Source: Vibrio coralliirubri (GTDB lineage: Bacteria > Pseudomonadota > Gammaproteobacteria > Enterobacterales > Vibrionaceae). Taken from it: a stretch of DNA of 64,000 nt. The notes beneath the pieces are model-generated. The model had not been told where the DNA came from, searched no databases, and saw only the letters and a program-made list of their open reading frames with translations. The stretch is from positions 2,232,001 to 2,296,000 of the forward strand of contig NZ_AP025470.1 in NCBI RefSeq assembly GCF_024347375.1, in the 5' to 3' direction. The translations under genes were made by a program, and so were the position numbers. Positions 9,376-18,386 of this stretch are shown piece by piece; position 1 is the first letter of the stretch; every line of letters starts with the position of its first letter.

Positions 9376-10035
9376 ATGAAAATTTTAGTCGTTGAAGATG
9401 AGCCTCGTTTGGGCCAACAAATTATTGAAACGCTTGAGGGAGCCGACTGGGTTCCAGAGCTTTCTCAAGATGGGATCGACGCACTCTACCGTGCAACGTC
9501 AGAAGAATGGGACGCGATTGTCCTCGATTTAGGTTTACCTAAGCTTGACGGCCTAACGGTATTAAAAGGCATTCGAGACGAAAACATCAACACGCCAGTG
9601 ATTATCTTAAGTGCTCGTGACACGCTAACTCAACGTGTTGAGGGCTTGAACGCAGGTGCTGATGACTATCTAACTAAGCCATTTGAGATGGTCGAGCTGA
9701 TTGCCCGTATCCGAGCTCAACTGCGCCGAGCATCGGGCAGTGCTGCTCCGATACTTCAAATCGGCGATCTAAGCCTAGACACACGCAGTTCCAAAGTGTT
9801 GTGGCAAGGCCAAGCGGTTAGCCTTACCGCGCTAGAATATAAAGTCGTCGCGTACTTCATGCATAACCAAAACAAGGTTATCTCGCGCACAGAGCTGGTT
9901 GAACACATCTATAAACAAGACTTCGACCGCGACTCAAACACGGTTGAGGTGTTCATTGGACGTATTCGCAAAAAAATCGCACCAAAGATCATCAAAACCG
10001 TTCGCGGCCTTGGCTACCAACTGAATGCCGAATAG
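9376..10035 (+). CDS. Response regulator, OmpR/PhoP family
   Basis: The 219-residue protein has a receiver domain (acidic pair DE at 8-9, phospho-acceptor D in VLDLGLPKLDG near residue 51, conserved K in TKPF near 101). A winged-helix DNA-binding domain follows (TALEYKVVAYF, NTVEVFIGRIRKKI, TVRGLGYQL). It resembles Vibrio CarR/VprA-type regulators of lipid A modification and biofilm, but this is not certain. The next gene is its histidine kinase, 104 bp downstream. Confidence 0.92.
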   Translation: MKILVVEDEPRLGQQIIETLEGADWVPELSQDGIDALYRATSEEWDAIVLDLGLPKLDGLTVLKGIRDENINTPVIILSARDTLTQRVEGLNAGADDYLTKPFEMVELIARIRAQLRRASGSAAPILQIGDLSLDTRSSKVLWQGQAVSLTALEYKVVAYFMHNQNKVISRTELVEHIYKQDFDRDSNTVEVFIGRIRKKIAPKIIKTVRGLGYQLNAE

Positions 10036-10139
10036 CTCAGTCGTCAATCACGCCAAGAGTAACCATCAATTAAGCGGACAGCCTGTTCTGATCATCGCAA
10101 TACGATGAGTCACGATGAGCAAAGGCAGGCTGGAAATGC

Positions 10140-11486
10140 ATGAATCTAAAGAAACGAACACTTAAAAACATCAGTCTAAAAAGCCGCTTGCTCCTTGCTG
10201 CGGCTTTTTGGCTAGGTGCGATGATATTAGCGGCAGGTGTCGGGATCCCGAAGCTGGTTAACGACTACCTCGTCGACGACATGAAGCAGCAGCTTGGTTT
10301 AACCATGGATGAGTTAACCGCCAATATCGAAACCAATGACAGTGGTAACCTGATCATGGCAGAGCGTCTGTCTGATCCTAGGTTCAACCAGCCCTACAGT
10401 GGTATTTATTGGCGCGCCGCAACCCAAGACCAGATCATCCGATCTCGCTCGCTATGGGATAAAGACCTCACCATCAAGCGTTCGCCAATTCACACATCAG
10501 TCAAAGGGCCTGAGAAAGAAAAGCTGATTTACATCGAGCAAGATATCTACCTGCCTGAACTGAGCGACCCTGTCACGATCACCATTGGTATTGATGAAGA
10601 TCCGCTAGAATCGACACTGACCGAACTGACTGGCCAAGTCTGGTTGATCCTAATGCTGCTGTTTGTTGGCGTGTTGATGTTGATCGGTATTCAAGTCAGT
10701 TGGTCGCTATTACCGCTCAGCAAGATGCAACGCGAACTGGTGATGCTAAGAAACGGCGAGCAACAAGGGTTAAGCGATAACTACCCAAAAGAAGTTTCTC
10801 CATTAGTCTCTGATCTCAATGCCCTGCTCTTCCACTATCAAGAGCTATTAGAGCGAGCTCGTAACCACGCGGGCAACTTATCTCATGCGTTGAAAACACC
10901 GCTTTCAGTTCTAAAAAATGAGATAGAGCGACTTCCAGAGGATGACAAGGCACTGCTGCAACAACCCATTCATCAGATTCAAAGCCAAATAGACTATCAC
11001 CTTGGCCGTGCGCGCATGGCAGGTGCAATGAACATTCTTTCGGTGAAGTCTTCACCTTGTGAGCGTGTCGAAGCTATCTCAATGGCGTTTGATAAAGTCT
11101 ACGCTGCCAACGAAGTCACCATGATTAACGAGCTAGACTCTGAGATTGAAGTTGCGGTAGAAAAAACCGATCTTGATGAAATGGTCGGTAACCTACTCGA
11201 GAACAGTTACAAGTGGGCGGGCAGCATTATTCGTGTCCATGCAAATGAACTCGACGATGGCAACATAGAGTTGGTGATCGAAGATGATGGCCAAGGCATT
11301 CCTGAAGAGAAGCTTGAGCAAGTGACCAAACGTGGCGTTCGACTTGATGAAACCACGCCAGGAACAGGCTTAGGGCTTAATATCGTAAATGAAATGGCAC
11401 ACAGTTACCGAGGCAGCCTAACGCTCAGTAAGAGCTCAATGGGCGGCTTAAAAGCTTCTCTGGTGCTTAAAATAAGTAAAGGCTGA
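10140..11486 (+). CDS. Sensor histidine kinase of the adjacent two-component system
   Basis: The 448-residue inner-membrane kinase has an N-terminal helix (LLLAAAFWLGAMILAAGVGI), a periplasmic sensor region (about 40-165) and a second helix (VWLILMLLFVGVLMLIGIQV). The H-box NLSHALKTPLSVLK carries the phospho-accepting histidine. N-box NLLENSYKWA and G-boxes EDDGQGIPEE and GTGLGLNIV complete the ATPase domain. It phosphorylates the preceding regulator. A terminator follows 27 bp after the stop, closing the operon. Confidence 0.92.
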   Translation: MNLKKRTLKNISLKSRLLLAAAFWLGAMILAAGVGIPKLVNDYLVDDMKQQLGLTMDELTANIETNDSGNLIMAERLSDPRFNQPYSGIYWRAATQDQIIRSRSLWDKDLTIKRSPIHTSVKGPEKEKLIYIEQDIYLPELSDPVTITIGIDEDPLESTLTELTGQVWLILMLLFVGVLMLIGIQVSWSLLPLSKMQRELVMLRNGEQQGLSDNYPKEVSPLVSDLNALLFHYQELLERARNHAGNLSHALKTPLSVLKNEIERLPEDDKALLQQPIHQIQSQIDYHLGRARMAGAMNILSVKSSPCERVEAISMAFDKVYAANEVTMINELDSEIEVAVEKTDLDEMVGNLLENSYKWAGSIIRVHANELDDGNIELVIEDDGQGIPEEKLEQVTKRGVRLDETTPGTGLGLNIVNEMAHSYRGSLTLSKSSMGGLKASLVLKISKG

Positions 11487-11512
11487 ACAAGCTAAGTAAA
11501 AGTGAAACCAAT

Positions 11513-11541
11513 AAGCCCTAGCGTAATGTTAGGGCTTAGTT
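11513..11541 (+). terminator. Terminator after the two-component operon
   Basis: AAGCCCTA and TAGGGCTT form an 8-bp stem around a short loop, followed by AGTTTT. It lies just downstream of the histidine kinase stop. Confidence 0.75.
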
Positions 11542-11579
11542 TTATCTCGGTTCAGCGAAACACTCTCACTTCAACATAA

Positions 11580-11960
11580 TTAGCCCATCGAATGTAGCCC
11601 AATCATATTGCCTTCTGTATCGCTAACTACACTAATAAAACCATGCTCACCAATGTCCATTTTTGGCACTTGTAAGGTGCCGCCATTGGCCGCAGCCAAA
11701 CTTGCTTCTGTCGCACAGTCTTCACAAGAGAAATAAACCATGGTGCTGTTGCCTCCCGCTTTTACATCGGACATCTTACATAAAGCACCGGTGGCACCAT
11801 AACTCTCCATCTCGCAAGGGAATACCCACATCTCAACATCGATTCCCGTTTCATTGTTCAACTTTTCCAGCGTCACTTTAAATACTGACTCGTAGAAAGC
11901 TTTTGCTCTCGACATATCATCAACATAAATTTCAAACCAACCAATCGGATTCATTTGCAT
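11580..11960 (-). CDS. VOC (glyoxalase-fold) family protein
   Basis: This 126-residue protein opens with PIGWFEIYVDDMSRAKAFYESVF and ends with GFISVVSDTEGNMIGLHSMG, the paired beta-alpha-beta-beta-beta pattern of the vicinal oxygen chelate superfamily. It is small and cytosolic and resembles YaaQ/PhnB-like or glyoxalase-like proteins of unknown substrate. It is a single gene, convergent with the two-component operon. Confidence 0.85.
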   Translation of the reverse strand: MQMNPIGWFEIYVDDMSRAKAFYESVFKVTLEKLNNETGIDVEMWVFPCEMESYGATGALCKMSDVKAGGNSTMVYFSCEDCATEASLAAANGGTLQVPKMDIGEHGFISVVSDTEGNMIGLHSMG

Positions 11961-12084
11961 AACGTTGTCCTTAGCTTTCGCCGCTTACTCGCCCTTAATG
12001 AGCATAGTCAAAGTAGAACAAGTTATAGCCGAGGCATTGCGTAAGAGAAGGCGATGTTTGAATAAACATGGCAAGCAGACAGTG

Positions 12085-12123
12085 CAAAGCCTTGTTTGAT
12101 TGAGGGTTCAAACAAGGCTTTAG
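12085..12123. terminator. Hairpin downstream of the DedA-LssY gene
   Basis: AAAGCCTTGTTTGA and TCAAACAAGGCTTT form a perfect 14-bp stem with a short loop, in the gap between convergent or tandem minus-strand genes. It is probably the transcription end for the minus-strand gene ending at 12182. The T run is short, so efficiency is uncertain. Confidence 0.6.
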
Positions 12124-12181
12124 TTTGTTGATGTCTTAGAAAAACCAGAGCACTACGGAAAGAGACTTCGTTGATTCGACC

Positions 12182-13501
12182 TTATATATCACTCTGGATA
12201 TCGTTCACCGCGACATCTAAAGTTTGTGAACTATTACTAAGGGTCATTGCTCCAATCATTAATACCCGACCATCAGTGTAATAGTCATGATCGTCATTGA
12301 TCACTTCCACCGTTGCCAATGGGTACTTGTCTAACTCGATGTCTGGTAGTGACGTTCGTATCTGATTAGCGAGCCGATCTCTCTCTTCATCAACATTAGG
12401 GTCAATGTTATGAAGTACGGTCACAATGCCTGAGTAAGGCGTGACTTTAAGGCCATCATCATAGCTAATTGCACCTAACCACTGAGGCTGGTTAGTTTTA
12501 ATATCAACACCTGCACGCCACCAGCGAATATGGCTGCGCTTCATCAAATTACCCGGCAATTGAAACGCCATATCTTGCGGCTTGTCTCGCCAATACAAAT
12601 CAGATACAGGTGGCGTTTTATCTCTAAGCAATGCGAGATAGCTAGCCCATTCAATCTCATTTCGAGAGAAGGTTTGGTTCTCTATCCAGCCTAATTGCTT
12701 CATTAAATCTCTTGGGGTTGCCCCAACATAAATCACGTTGATCGCTTGCGCCGAGTAGAACGAAGATTTGCCGGGGAACGCTTTATAAGTAACCGAGTTC
12801 CAGTCTACTTTGTTTATTTGAGCCGTCTCTTGTTGATTCTGAAAGTCATCCGCTTTCCAAAAAAAGTGGGCGTAGTTCGCAAACAATATCCACGCTAACA
12901 ACAGCGCACTCGACTTAAGAACCAAGCGTCGCCACTTCATTCGATAGCCAATAATAGTGAAAACCAATACCGCGAACACACCGACGATCAAACTATTATG
13001 CTCAGAGATAAATATCTTAAGGCTATTAAGCCACGGAAAGTTTTCAACGCCGTGCGCCAATAACATACCCCAAGCAATAAACTGCCCTCCACCAAGGGCC
13101 AAGCCGATAAACGCCAACACACTGAAATTGCGCCACGGTACACGATGCGAACCCGCTATAAATGGCACTACCCAAGCGATAGGCCCTAATAAGCGAGCAA
13201 AAAGAATAATGTATGTGCCTTTGCGAGCAATCAGATAGCGGCATCGCGCGATTAACCTTTTGGTTTTGGGACGAAACTTAATGAGCCTTCGTTGCGCCTT
13301 AGCACCGTATCTATAACCAATGAAATAACTGAGTTGATCACCAAGCAAACCACCTAGCATCACCAAAACCAACGCCATCCATGCACCTGAATACAGTTGA
13401 AAGCCCGCTGCGATAAAGAACGGCTCTCCCGGTACAAATAGGTTTGGGCCAATGAGAGCATCACCCAATGCTCCCAGAAACAGCCCTAGTCCATCAAACA
13501 T
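12182..13501 (-). CDS. DedA-family membrane protein fused to LssY C-terminal domain
   Basis: The 439-residue protein has a DedA/SNARE-associated domain in its first 200 residues (GEPFFIAAGFQLYSG, GDQLSYFIGYRYG, FARLLGPIAWVVPFIAGSHRVPW). Two more membrane segments and a soluble C-terminal domain (about 240-430) of the LssY_C type follow. DedA proteins are linked to undecaprenyl-phosphate or phospholipid flipping, and LssY_C is often next to PAP2 lipid phosphatases. It starts 14 bp after the glycosyltransferase gene, so the two form an operon that may act on cell-envelope glycans. Confidence 0.85.
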   Translation of the reverse strand: MFDGLGLFLGALGDALIGPNLFVPGEPFFIAAGFQLYSGAWMALVLVMLGGLLGDQLSYFIGYRYGAKAQRRLIKFRPKTKRLIARCRYLIARKGTYIILFARLLGPIAWVVPFIAGSHRVPWRNFSVLAFIGLALGGGQFIAWGMLLAHGVENFPWLNSLKIFISEHNSLIVGVFAVLVFTIIGYRMKWRRLVLKSSALLLAWILFANYAHFFWKADDFQNQQETAQINKVDWNSVTYKAFPGKSSFYSAQAINVIYVGATPRDLMKQLGWIENQTFSRNEIEWASYLALLRDKTPPVSDLYWRDKPQDMAFQLPGNLMKRSHIRWWRAGVDIKTNQPQWLGAISYDDGLKVTPYSGIVTVLHNIDPNVDEERDRLANQIRTSLPDIELDKYPLATVEVINDDHDYYTDGRVLMIGAMTLSNSSQTLDVAVNDIQSDI

Positions 13502-13515
13502 AACAACCTCAATGC

Positions 13516-14244
13516 TTACTGTTCTTTGTAGTGACCAAACTTGTAGTTCATCTCGTTGTTACGCATTTCGCCTTTAAAGAAGCGTCTTACATTGGCTTTA
13601 AGATAAGTAGAGCCTGTCTTCACAACGCCATCTTGGTCTAAACGACGTGGGTCAAAACCAAAAGTCATATTAAGGAATCTAAATCGCCATGTTTTGCTCG
13701 CACGTTTTACGTAGTCACAGTCTTCACACAGTACGATCTCTTCATCGAAACCGCCTATCTCATCATGCGCTCGTTTAGTCGAGAAAATACATGCGCCAAT
13801 CGCCGTCGGGAAAAAGAACTGGGTAGTAAACAAGCCTGCGTTAAATAGCCCGTAACCAAACTTGTGTACAAGCGGCAGACCTTTCGAACTCATGTACACA
13901 CCCGCCACTTCAAGCTTCTTCTCTTCTAGTTCATAAAGCGCTTTCGCAAGGAAGTTTCGAGGCAAGCTCACATCGGCATCTAGGAAAAGGATCCGGTTGT
14001 ATTGCGCTAATGACGCACCTGTATTTCGGCCAAGGCTCACACCACGGTTTTCCATATGATGAACCGTTAATTTTGGCAACGCGTTTTCATAAGCTTGCGC
14101 CACTTCTCTTGTGTTGTCTTCACTGTTCGAGTCGACAACAATCACTTCAAACTCTTGGTGGGTTTGCACGCTCAACTCTTCCATTAAGCGGCTAATGCGT
14201 TTCTCTTCGTTTAGCGTAATTACGACAATGCTTACCGGTTCCAT
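13516..14244 (-). CDS. Family 2 glycosyltransferase
   Basis: This 242-residue GT-A fold enzyme begins VSIVVITLNEEKRISRLMEEL. It has the DSNSEDNT nucleotide-binding motif, the metal-binding LFLDADVSLP (DxD type) and the acceptor-side acidic ED in VLCEDCDYVKRA. It likely transfers a sugar from a nucleotide donor to a lipid or polysaccharide precursor. It is the first gene of a two-gene operon with DedA-LssY. Donor and acceptor are unknown. Confidence 0.88.
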   Translation of the reverse strand: MEPVSIVVITLNEEKRISRLMEELSVQTHQEFEVIVVDSNSEDNTREVAQAYENALPKLTVHHMENRGVSLGRNTGASLAQYNRILFLDADVSLPRNFLAKALYELEEKKLEVAGVYMSSKGLPLVHKFGYGLFNAGLFTTQFFFPTAIGACIFSTKRAHDEIGGFDEEIVLCEDCDYVKRASKTWRFRFLNMTFGFDPRRLDQDGVVKTGSTYLKANVRRFFKGEMRNNEMNYKFGHYKEQ

Positions 14245-14611
14245 ATTTTCACCTATTCATTCTGCTGTTTAATTAACACTAAGATTAACGAACTAAGCCT
14301 TAACCAAGTCTTAGGCAAACATTCATTTTCCGTTCATTAACTTGATGATTTAGCGGTGATATAAATAGATAAGAATGGCGATGTAAAAGAGGCTAAAATG
14401 AGCTAAACAAGCGTTAGCGAACGTTTTATCTCCAAACGAACCCATTATCGAAGGAAATTCACTTTGAGATGGGCTTCTGACTTGCTCATATTGGAATGTG
14501 ATGTTAGTATCCGCGCTCGCTTAAGCATGAACTTTTATGTTTAAGCATTACCACACACTCAAGGTCGCATTGAGGTGTGAAGTTAATTTTTACTAATTTG
14601 AGAGTAAAACT
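14245..14611. other. Divergent intergenic region upstream of the glycosyltransferase gene and rplY
   Basis: About 370 bp without a gene. It must hold divergent promoters. The rplY start is preceded by TTTGAGAGTAAAACT-ATG, with a weak ribosome site. No clear riboswitch or RNA gene is seen. Confidence 0.5.
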
Positions 14612-14890
14612 ATGAAATTTGAAGCAGTAGTACGTACTGAACTAGGTAAAGGTGCGAGCCGCCGCCTACGTCACGCTGGTAAATTCCCAGCTGTAATCTA
14701 CGGTGGCGAAGCTGAAGCTGTAGCTATCGAACTTGTTCACGCTGACGTGATCAACCAAATGGATAAGCCTGAATTCTACGAAGCAATCACTCTACTGATT
14801 GACGGCGCAGAAGTTAAGGTTAAGCCACAAGACGTTCAACGTCACGCGTTCAAGCCAAAAGTTGAGCACATGGACTTCATCCGTATCTAA
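14612..14890 (+). CDS. rplY: 50S ribosomal protein L25
   Basis: This 92-residue short-form L25 (5S rRNA-binding) has [20 protein letters not shown] and the conserved end [18 protein letters not shown]. Length matches the enterobacterial/Vibrio single-domain type. It is monocistronic with its own terminator. The genomic island is inserted immediately downstream, at the terminator, so the coding sequence is intact. Confidence 0.97.
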   Translation: MKFEAVVRTELGKGASRRLRHAGKFPAVIYGGEAEAVAIELVHADVINQMDKPEFYEAITLLIDGAEVKVKPQDVQRHAFKPKVEHMDFIRI

Positions 14891-14981
14891 TTCCCTACCA
14901 AGGAATAAGATTGGATTAATCCAGCCTTCTGCATAGAAAAGATAATCGATCTTACCAGTCGAGAAATCTAGAAATTCGAAA

Positions 14982-15007
14982 CCCCGATGCTACCAACATC
15001 GGGGTTT
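14982..15007 (+). terminator. rplY terminator
   Basis: CCCCGATG-CTACCAA-CATCGGGG-TTT forms a perfect 8-bp stem. The island attachment repeat begins in its loop. Confidence 0.85.
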
Positions 15008-15039
15008 CACCGTTTTTGAGCCCTCAAAAACGTCGTAAA
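14990..15039. other. attL of the genomic island (50-bp direct repeat)
   Basis: Positions 14990-15039 match 52701-52750 at 49 of 50 bases (A/T mismatch at 15019 versus 52730). Inside lies a 22-bp inverted repeat, CGTTTTTGAG-CC-CTCAAAAACG (15011-15032), typical of a tyrosine-recombinase core site. Confidence 0.85.
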
Positions 15040-15101
15040 TCTCGCGCAATACACTGAAAATAATCAACTTTCCCCTTCCCCACTTTATCCCAATCTTGCT
15101 T

Positions 15102-15131
15102 GGGTGGATTAAGGGTGGACGAAAGGTGGAC
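15102..15131 (+). repeat. Three GGTGGA direct repeats near attL (candidate integrase arm sites)
   Basis: GGGTGGAT (15102-15109), GGGTGGAC (15113-15120) and AGGTGGAC (15124-15131) are spaced by about 11 bp and followed by TTATACAGTAG. A matching GGGTGGACTAATACAGTAG lies at 52547-52565 beside attR. Repeats of this kind at both ends of an island are typical arm-type sites for lambda-like integrases. Confidence 0.5.
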
Positions 15132-15598
15132 TTATACAGTAGTTTTTCTAACAGTAAGACTAGACCGCTTTTTCGCTAGGTTCAACACACTACTCAAACA
15201 AAAAGACAAAACCGACTAGCATCTAGAATATTACTTGTATGGCCTTGTACGCACTTCAAAACGAATATCGTCATCAATAATGGGACGACTCCTTTGGCAT
15301 AACTAAAAATCGCTGAGAGCCGCCTAATTACATTCCTGTGTATTAGACAAGACGTTACCACCGCGTAATACACTCTAGGCTAATCAAACAACACTGAAAG
15401 GCGATCAAGAAAACACTTCTGGCCTTTCGTTCATTCTTAACACCATCTTCCAATCCAATCCTTCAACTCTCATTTAATGACATAACACGCCAGAACTAGC
15501 CATTAGCAAGTAAACCTACTCATCCAGTATTAAGAACTTTAAAGACCTATAGGCACTCTATGATCCGCACACTCGGTTTCTCTGGCCAAAAATCATGG

Positions 15599-15613
15599 AT
15601 TCGGAATCCGAAT
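15599..15613. repeat. 15-bp palindrome, copy 1 (ATTCGGAATCCGAAT)
   Basis: One of five copies in the island (others at 38849, 40149, 40195 and 50866). It lies left of the integron cassettes. Confidence 0.85.
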
Positions 15614-15726
15614 AATTGCTAGAACGTCTAAGCAAACCAAAAATATTCAAGTATTTGGGTCCAAGAATTTGTGATGGTGGGGCTCTGGTCGCATCACAAG
15701 CATAAACTCCCGCAACCCCCACCTTC

Positions 15727-15766
15727 GTGCACTCTAGGTGACACTTTCAGTTCACCTAGAGCGCAC
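15727..15766. other. Long hairpin, function unknown
   Basis: GTGCACTCTAGGTGA and TTCACCTAGAGCGCAC pair over about 15 bp with one mismatch, around a 9-base loop. There is no T run on either side, so it is not a classic terminator. It could be an operator or a recombination or replication structure. Confidence 0.6.
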
Positions 15767-16107
15767 GGATTTAAAGGGCTAGCTAGAGATTTTATTGACA
15801 AAGTAATGTTGACACTTTTTTGGAAGAAATCTCAATCCAGATTCTAGTGCTAATTCTTAAAAATCAACGGCGTTTTGAAGGAGAAAAAACGAGTAACTCT
15901 CAGGTTTTTCAATACAACTCGTATAATAAAACTCGTATAGATGAGGTTACCGAGGCAGAATTGTAGCGGATATCAGAATTCACGAATAAAAAGGAGTAAT
16001 ATTGAGATGGTTGCAGCTATGAAAAAGAAGCGGCCTGATTAGCCAACTTTCCTTATGCTCTTCTTTCTAGAATACTCGTAATGTCTTTTTTGAGCTCCCC
16101 TGAAAGG

Positions 16108-17161
16108 GGCTTTGTTGCGTAATTAAATTTAGAGATAGAGCCAACCCGTTTCGCTTGTTTCTTAGTCAATACGACAAGTTTCAGGCATACCTAACCCAGT
16201 AAGCTTGTTCAACGCTTTTATCATCGCGTAAGTTTCACCCACCTGGGCATTGTAATTTCTTAAGCTCAGTTTCCCTCCTAGCAACTGTTTAACTCGATAC
16301 ATCGCTGTTTCTGAGAGTGAACGTTTGTGGTATCCATACCGCTCTTTCCAATACTTATTTGAGTCGTATAATTTCTGGCAACCCACGGCGAAATTTCGAG
16401 GGTGACCACGCTCCCAGAAGGCAGCCCCTTCTCTTGGGGGAATAAGCGCAATAGCTCCCTTAATCTTAATAGCAGCGTGACACGCTCTCGTGTCGTAAGC
16501 GCCATCACCAGACACCTCAAGGATACTTCGGCGTGTTTGTTTCAGTAAGTTCGGGAGTACTTCTCCATCTGTAACCGTCGATAAACTTAGCTCGGCGGCA
16601 ATGATCTCATGAGTGTTGGTATCGACTGCAATATGCAGCTTTCGCCAGACTCTACGCTTGCCATCCGTCCCATGTTTTTTGACTTTCCATTCACCTTCGC
16701 CATAAACCTTAAGGCCAGTAGCATCAATGGCTAGGTGCTGTATCGCTCCTCTCGTTTTAGTCTTAAATGAAACCTCAACTTGCTTGGCTCTACGACTGAT
16801 GCAGGTGTAATGCGGACAACTTAACGGTACATGGGCTAACCTAAATATCGAGTCGATAAATCCTTGCAGCGCTCTCAATGGCATAGAAAAAACTCGTTTG
16901 ACCATGAGTGCTGTCGTGATAGCTAAATCACTGAACCGACGCGGCCTACCGCGCTTATTCTGTTTGCTTTGCGCCCATCCGCTTATTGCTTCTTCATCAA
17001 TCCAAAAAGTCAGAGAACCACGGTTAATGAGTGATCGGTTGTATTGCTTCCAGTTGGTTGTTTTATAACGAGGCTTAGGCATAGGACTACGAGATAGAGT
17101 GGAGGTAGCTGATCAGATCGTAGGTTCTTGATTTAGTTCCATTGAATTACGCAACAAAGCC
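16108..17161 (-). mobile_element. IS5-family (IS903-like) element, copy A
   Basis: The 1054-bp element has terminal inverted repeats GGCTTTGTTGCGTAATT and a perfect 9-bp target duplication CCTGAAAGG (16099-16107 and 17162-17170). The end sequence and 9-bp duplication fit the IS903 group. It disrupts the hypothetical gene 16053-17454. Confidence 0.95.
16162..17082 (-). CDS. IS5-family transposase (copy A)
   Basis: The 306-residue DDE transposase begins MPKPRYKTTNWKQYNRSL. DDE motifs are LAIDATGLKVYG (first D), VSGDGAYDTRACH (second D) and YHKRSLSETAMYRVKQ (E with the YREK-like context), as in IS903/ISL-type IS5 members. The gene fills the element and starts 79 bp from the right end. Copies A, B, C, D and G have identical proteins. 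Copies E and F share one F-to-L change. Confidence 0.96.
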   Translation of the reverse strand: MPKPRYKTTNWKQYNRSLINRGSLTFWIDEEAISGWAQSKQNKRGRPRRFSDLAITTALMVKRVFSMPLRALQGFIDSIFRLAHVPLSCPHYTCISRRAKQVEVSFKTKTRGAIQHLAIDATGLKVYGEGEWKVKKHGTDGKRRVWRKLHIAVDTNTHEIIAAELSLSTVTDGEVLPNLLKQTRRSILEVSGDGAYDTRACHAAIKIKGAIALIPPREGAAFWERGHPRNFAVGCQKLYDSNKYWKERYGYHKRSLSETAMYRVKQLLGGKLSLRNYNAQVGETYAMIKALNKLTGLGMPETCRID

Positions 17162-17571
17162 CCTGAAAGGCGTTCGAATTGTTCTGGTGCAACCAAACCT
17201 TCCTCACACATTTGCATGAGCTGGATAAATGCACGGCTTCGAGAGTGGCCATCAAAGATAGACTTCATTTGCTTTTGAGATTCTTTAGAGTGCTGGCACA
17301 TAAAGTTAAACCTTTCCCCTACAGGTTCTGCCTCATCAGTAATCGTTTTGATGGCTTCATCTAGTTGACGAGTACAAAACCGTTGCGCAGCTTCACTCTT
17401 TATTTCGCAAAAGATTTTCCAATCAGACTCTTTGATATTCATATCGACCTCCATAAAGTGTTACTTTTTAGGGTAGGACATTACGGCATATATAGGGCGT
17501 GGAGAGCCTCTCTTTAATGCTATGTTATAACGAGTTTTTCATGTGTAGATCATAGTTTTGATTGTATGACT

Positions 17572-17928
17572 TTACGGCTTCATGATGCTTAGTAAGTGCA
17601 TCGGGATAACCGGCACGCCTTTTTTGACGGCTTCTATACGTCTTGAATAAGAGTTAGCGTCTCGAAACTCTTTACAAAGTGTCCGGAAAAATGAGTAATT
17701 TTTATCAATGTCATGAGTACTAATTAAAACGTTACCCTCTCGAGAGTAATCTGACGATATATCCTGTAAATCAGTACTATATTTTTTGAACCTCAGAATA
17801 CGTTATTTAACTTCGTTAATATGCGAGTTTTTATAGTGACCTAGCATTCTTTCTAGGTTCACCGATTCGACTACAAGATAAATTGCCGCAAAAAACTGCA
17901 ATAAGCTCTGAAACTTGCTGACTTCCAT
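17572..17928 (-). pseudogene. Hypothetical cassette gene with in-frame stop
   Basis: An ATG at 17928 has a good ribosome site (AGAGGAAAT). It opens a frame MEVSKFQSLLQFFAAIYLVVE..., which meets TAA after 41 codons (...HINEVK) and then continues in the same frame for about 75 residues (RILRFKKYSTDLQDIS...) to a TAA at 17572. The uninterrupted length would be about 117 residues. Either a nonsense mutation broke it or the first part alone is made. The family is not recognised. It lies just left of an attC, as a cassette 5' end should. Confidence 0.6.
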
Positions 17929-17950
17929 ATTTCCTCTAAACTACATTCGT

Positions 17951-18034
17951 TATAACGCTCTGTTGAGGAATGAACAACGCAATACTTATGCCGCTGCATA
18001 ACAACATTGCGCATCGCTCTAAATACTTTGTTAT
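17951..18034 (-). repeat. attC site 1
   Basis: TATAACGC...TTGAGGAATGAACAACGC and GCGCATCGCTCTAAATACTTTGTTATG are the two arms of a Vibrio-type attC. The site lies 9 bp downstream of the stop at 18043, as expected for the cassette gene on its right. Confidence 0.8.
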
Positions 18035-18386
18035 GTTTGTTCTCAATTAAATGAACAGCTCTTTATATCTGGATTTGAAATTTCTACCAACATCGCAGAA
18101 ATCAGTTGAGTAAATAGATTTCTATTTTCTACAAGCCACCACTGAGACACTCCACCTAGTTCATTAGCAGATTCTTTCGCATCACAATAGAAATATAACG
18201 AGACAAGTTGCAACGTCGATGCTAATTCAGAGTTCAAATCAACTCTTTTTAGAGTTATCTCTGTTACTTCCTTTGCACCATCTGGAGCAATGCAATCATC
18301 GTGCGCAGACTTTTTACACAATAAGAACTCACGAGCAAGCTGAGCTTGGAGATCAGCATAAGACTGGTACACCGCATATTTTTTGG

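Larger units (their letters stand above)
15132..16052. other. Left arm of the island, no gene seen
   Basis: About 900 bp with no convincing coding frame on either strand. It holds one copy of the 15-bp palindrome (15599-15613), a strong hairpin (15727-15766), and the direct repeat ACTCGTATA near 15918-15940. An 11-codon frame at 16006 (MVAAMKKKRPD) with AAGGAG upstream is too short to support. Confidence 0.6.
16053..17454 (-). pseudogene. Hypothetical cassette gene interrupted by IS5-type copy A
   Basis: Removing IS copy A (16108-17161) and one 9-bp duplication restores a single frame from 17454, or MNIKESDWK at 17442, to a TAA at 16053. The 3' end becomes ...ERLSGELKKDITSILERRA, about 110 residues. 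The restored protein is helical, soluble and charged; I do not recognise it. As it stands the frame runs into the IS and stops at 17113. No attC is seen directly left of it, so it may be the last cassette. Confidence 0.75.

Noticed and set aside
16278..16520. 80-codon frame inside every IS5 transposase gene (also in the other copies)
   Set aside because: It is an alternative frame of the transposase; its repetition only reflects identical IS copies.
17455..17571. A twelfth attC between the nonsense gene and the copy A gene
   Set aside because: Only a GTTATAAC core-like sequence is seen; the paired inner arms are missing.
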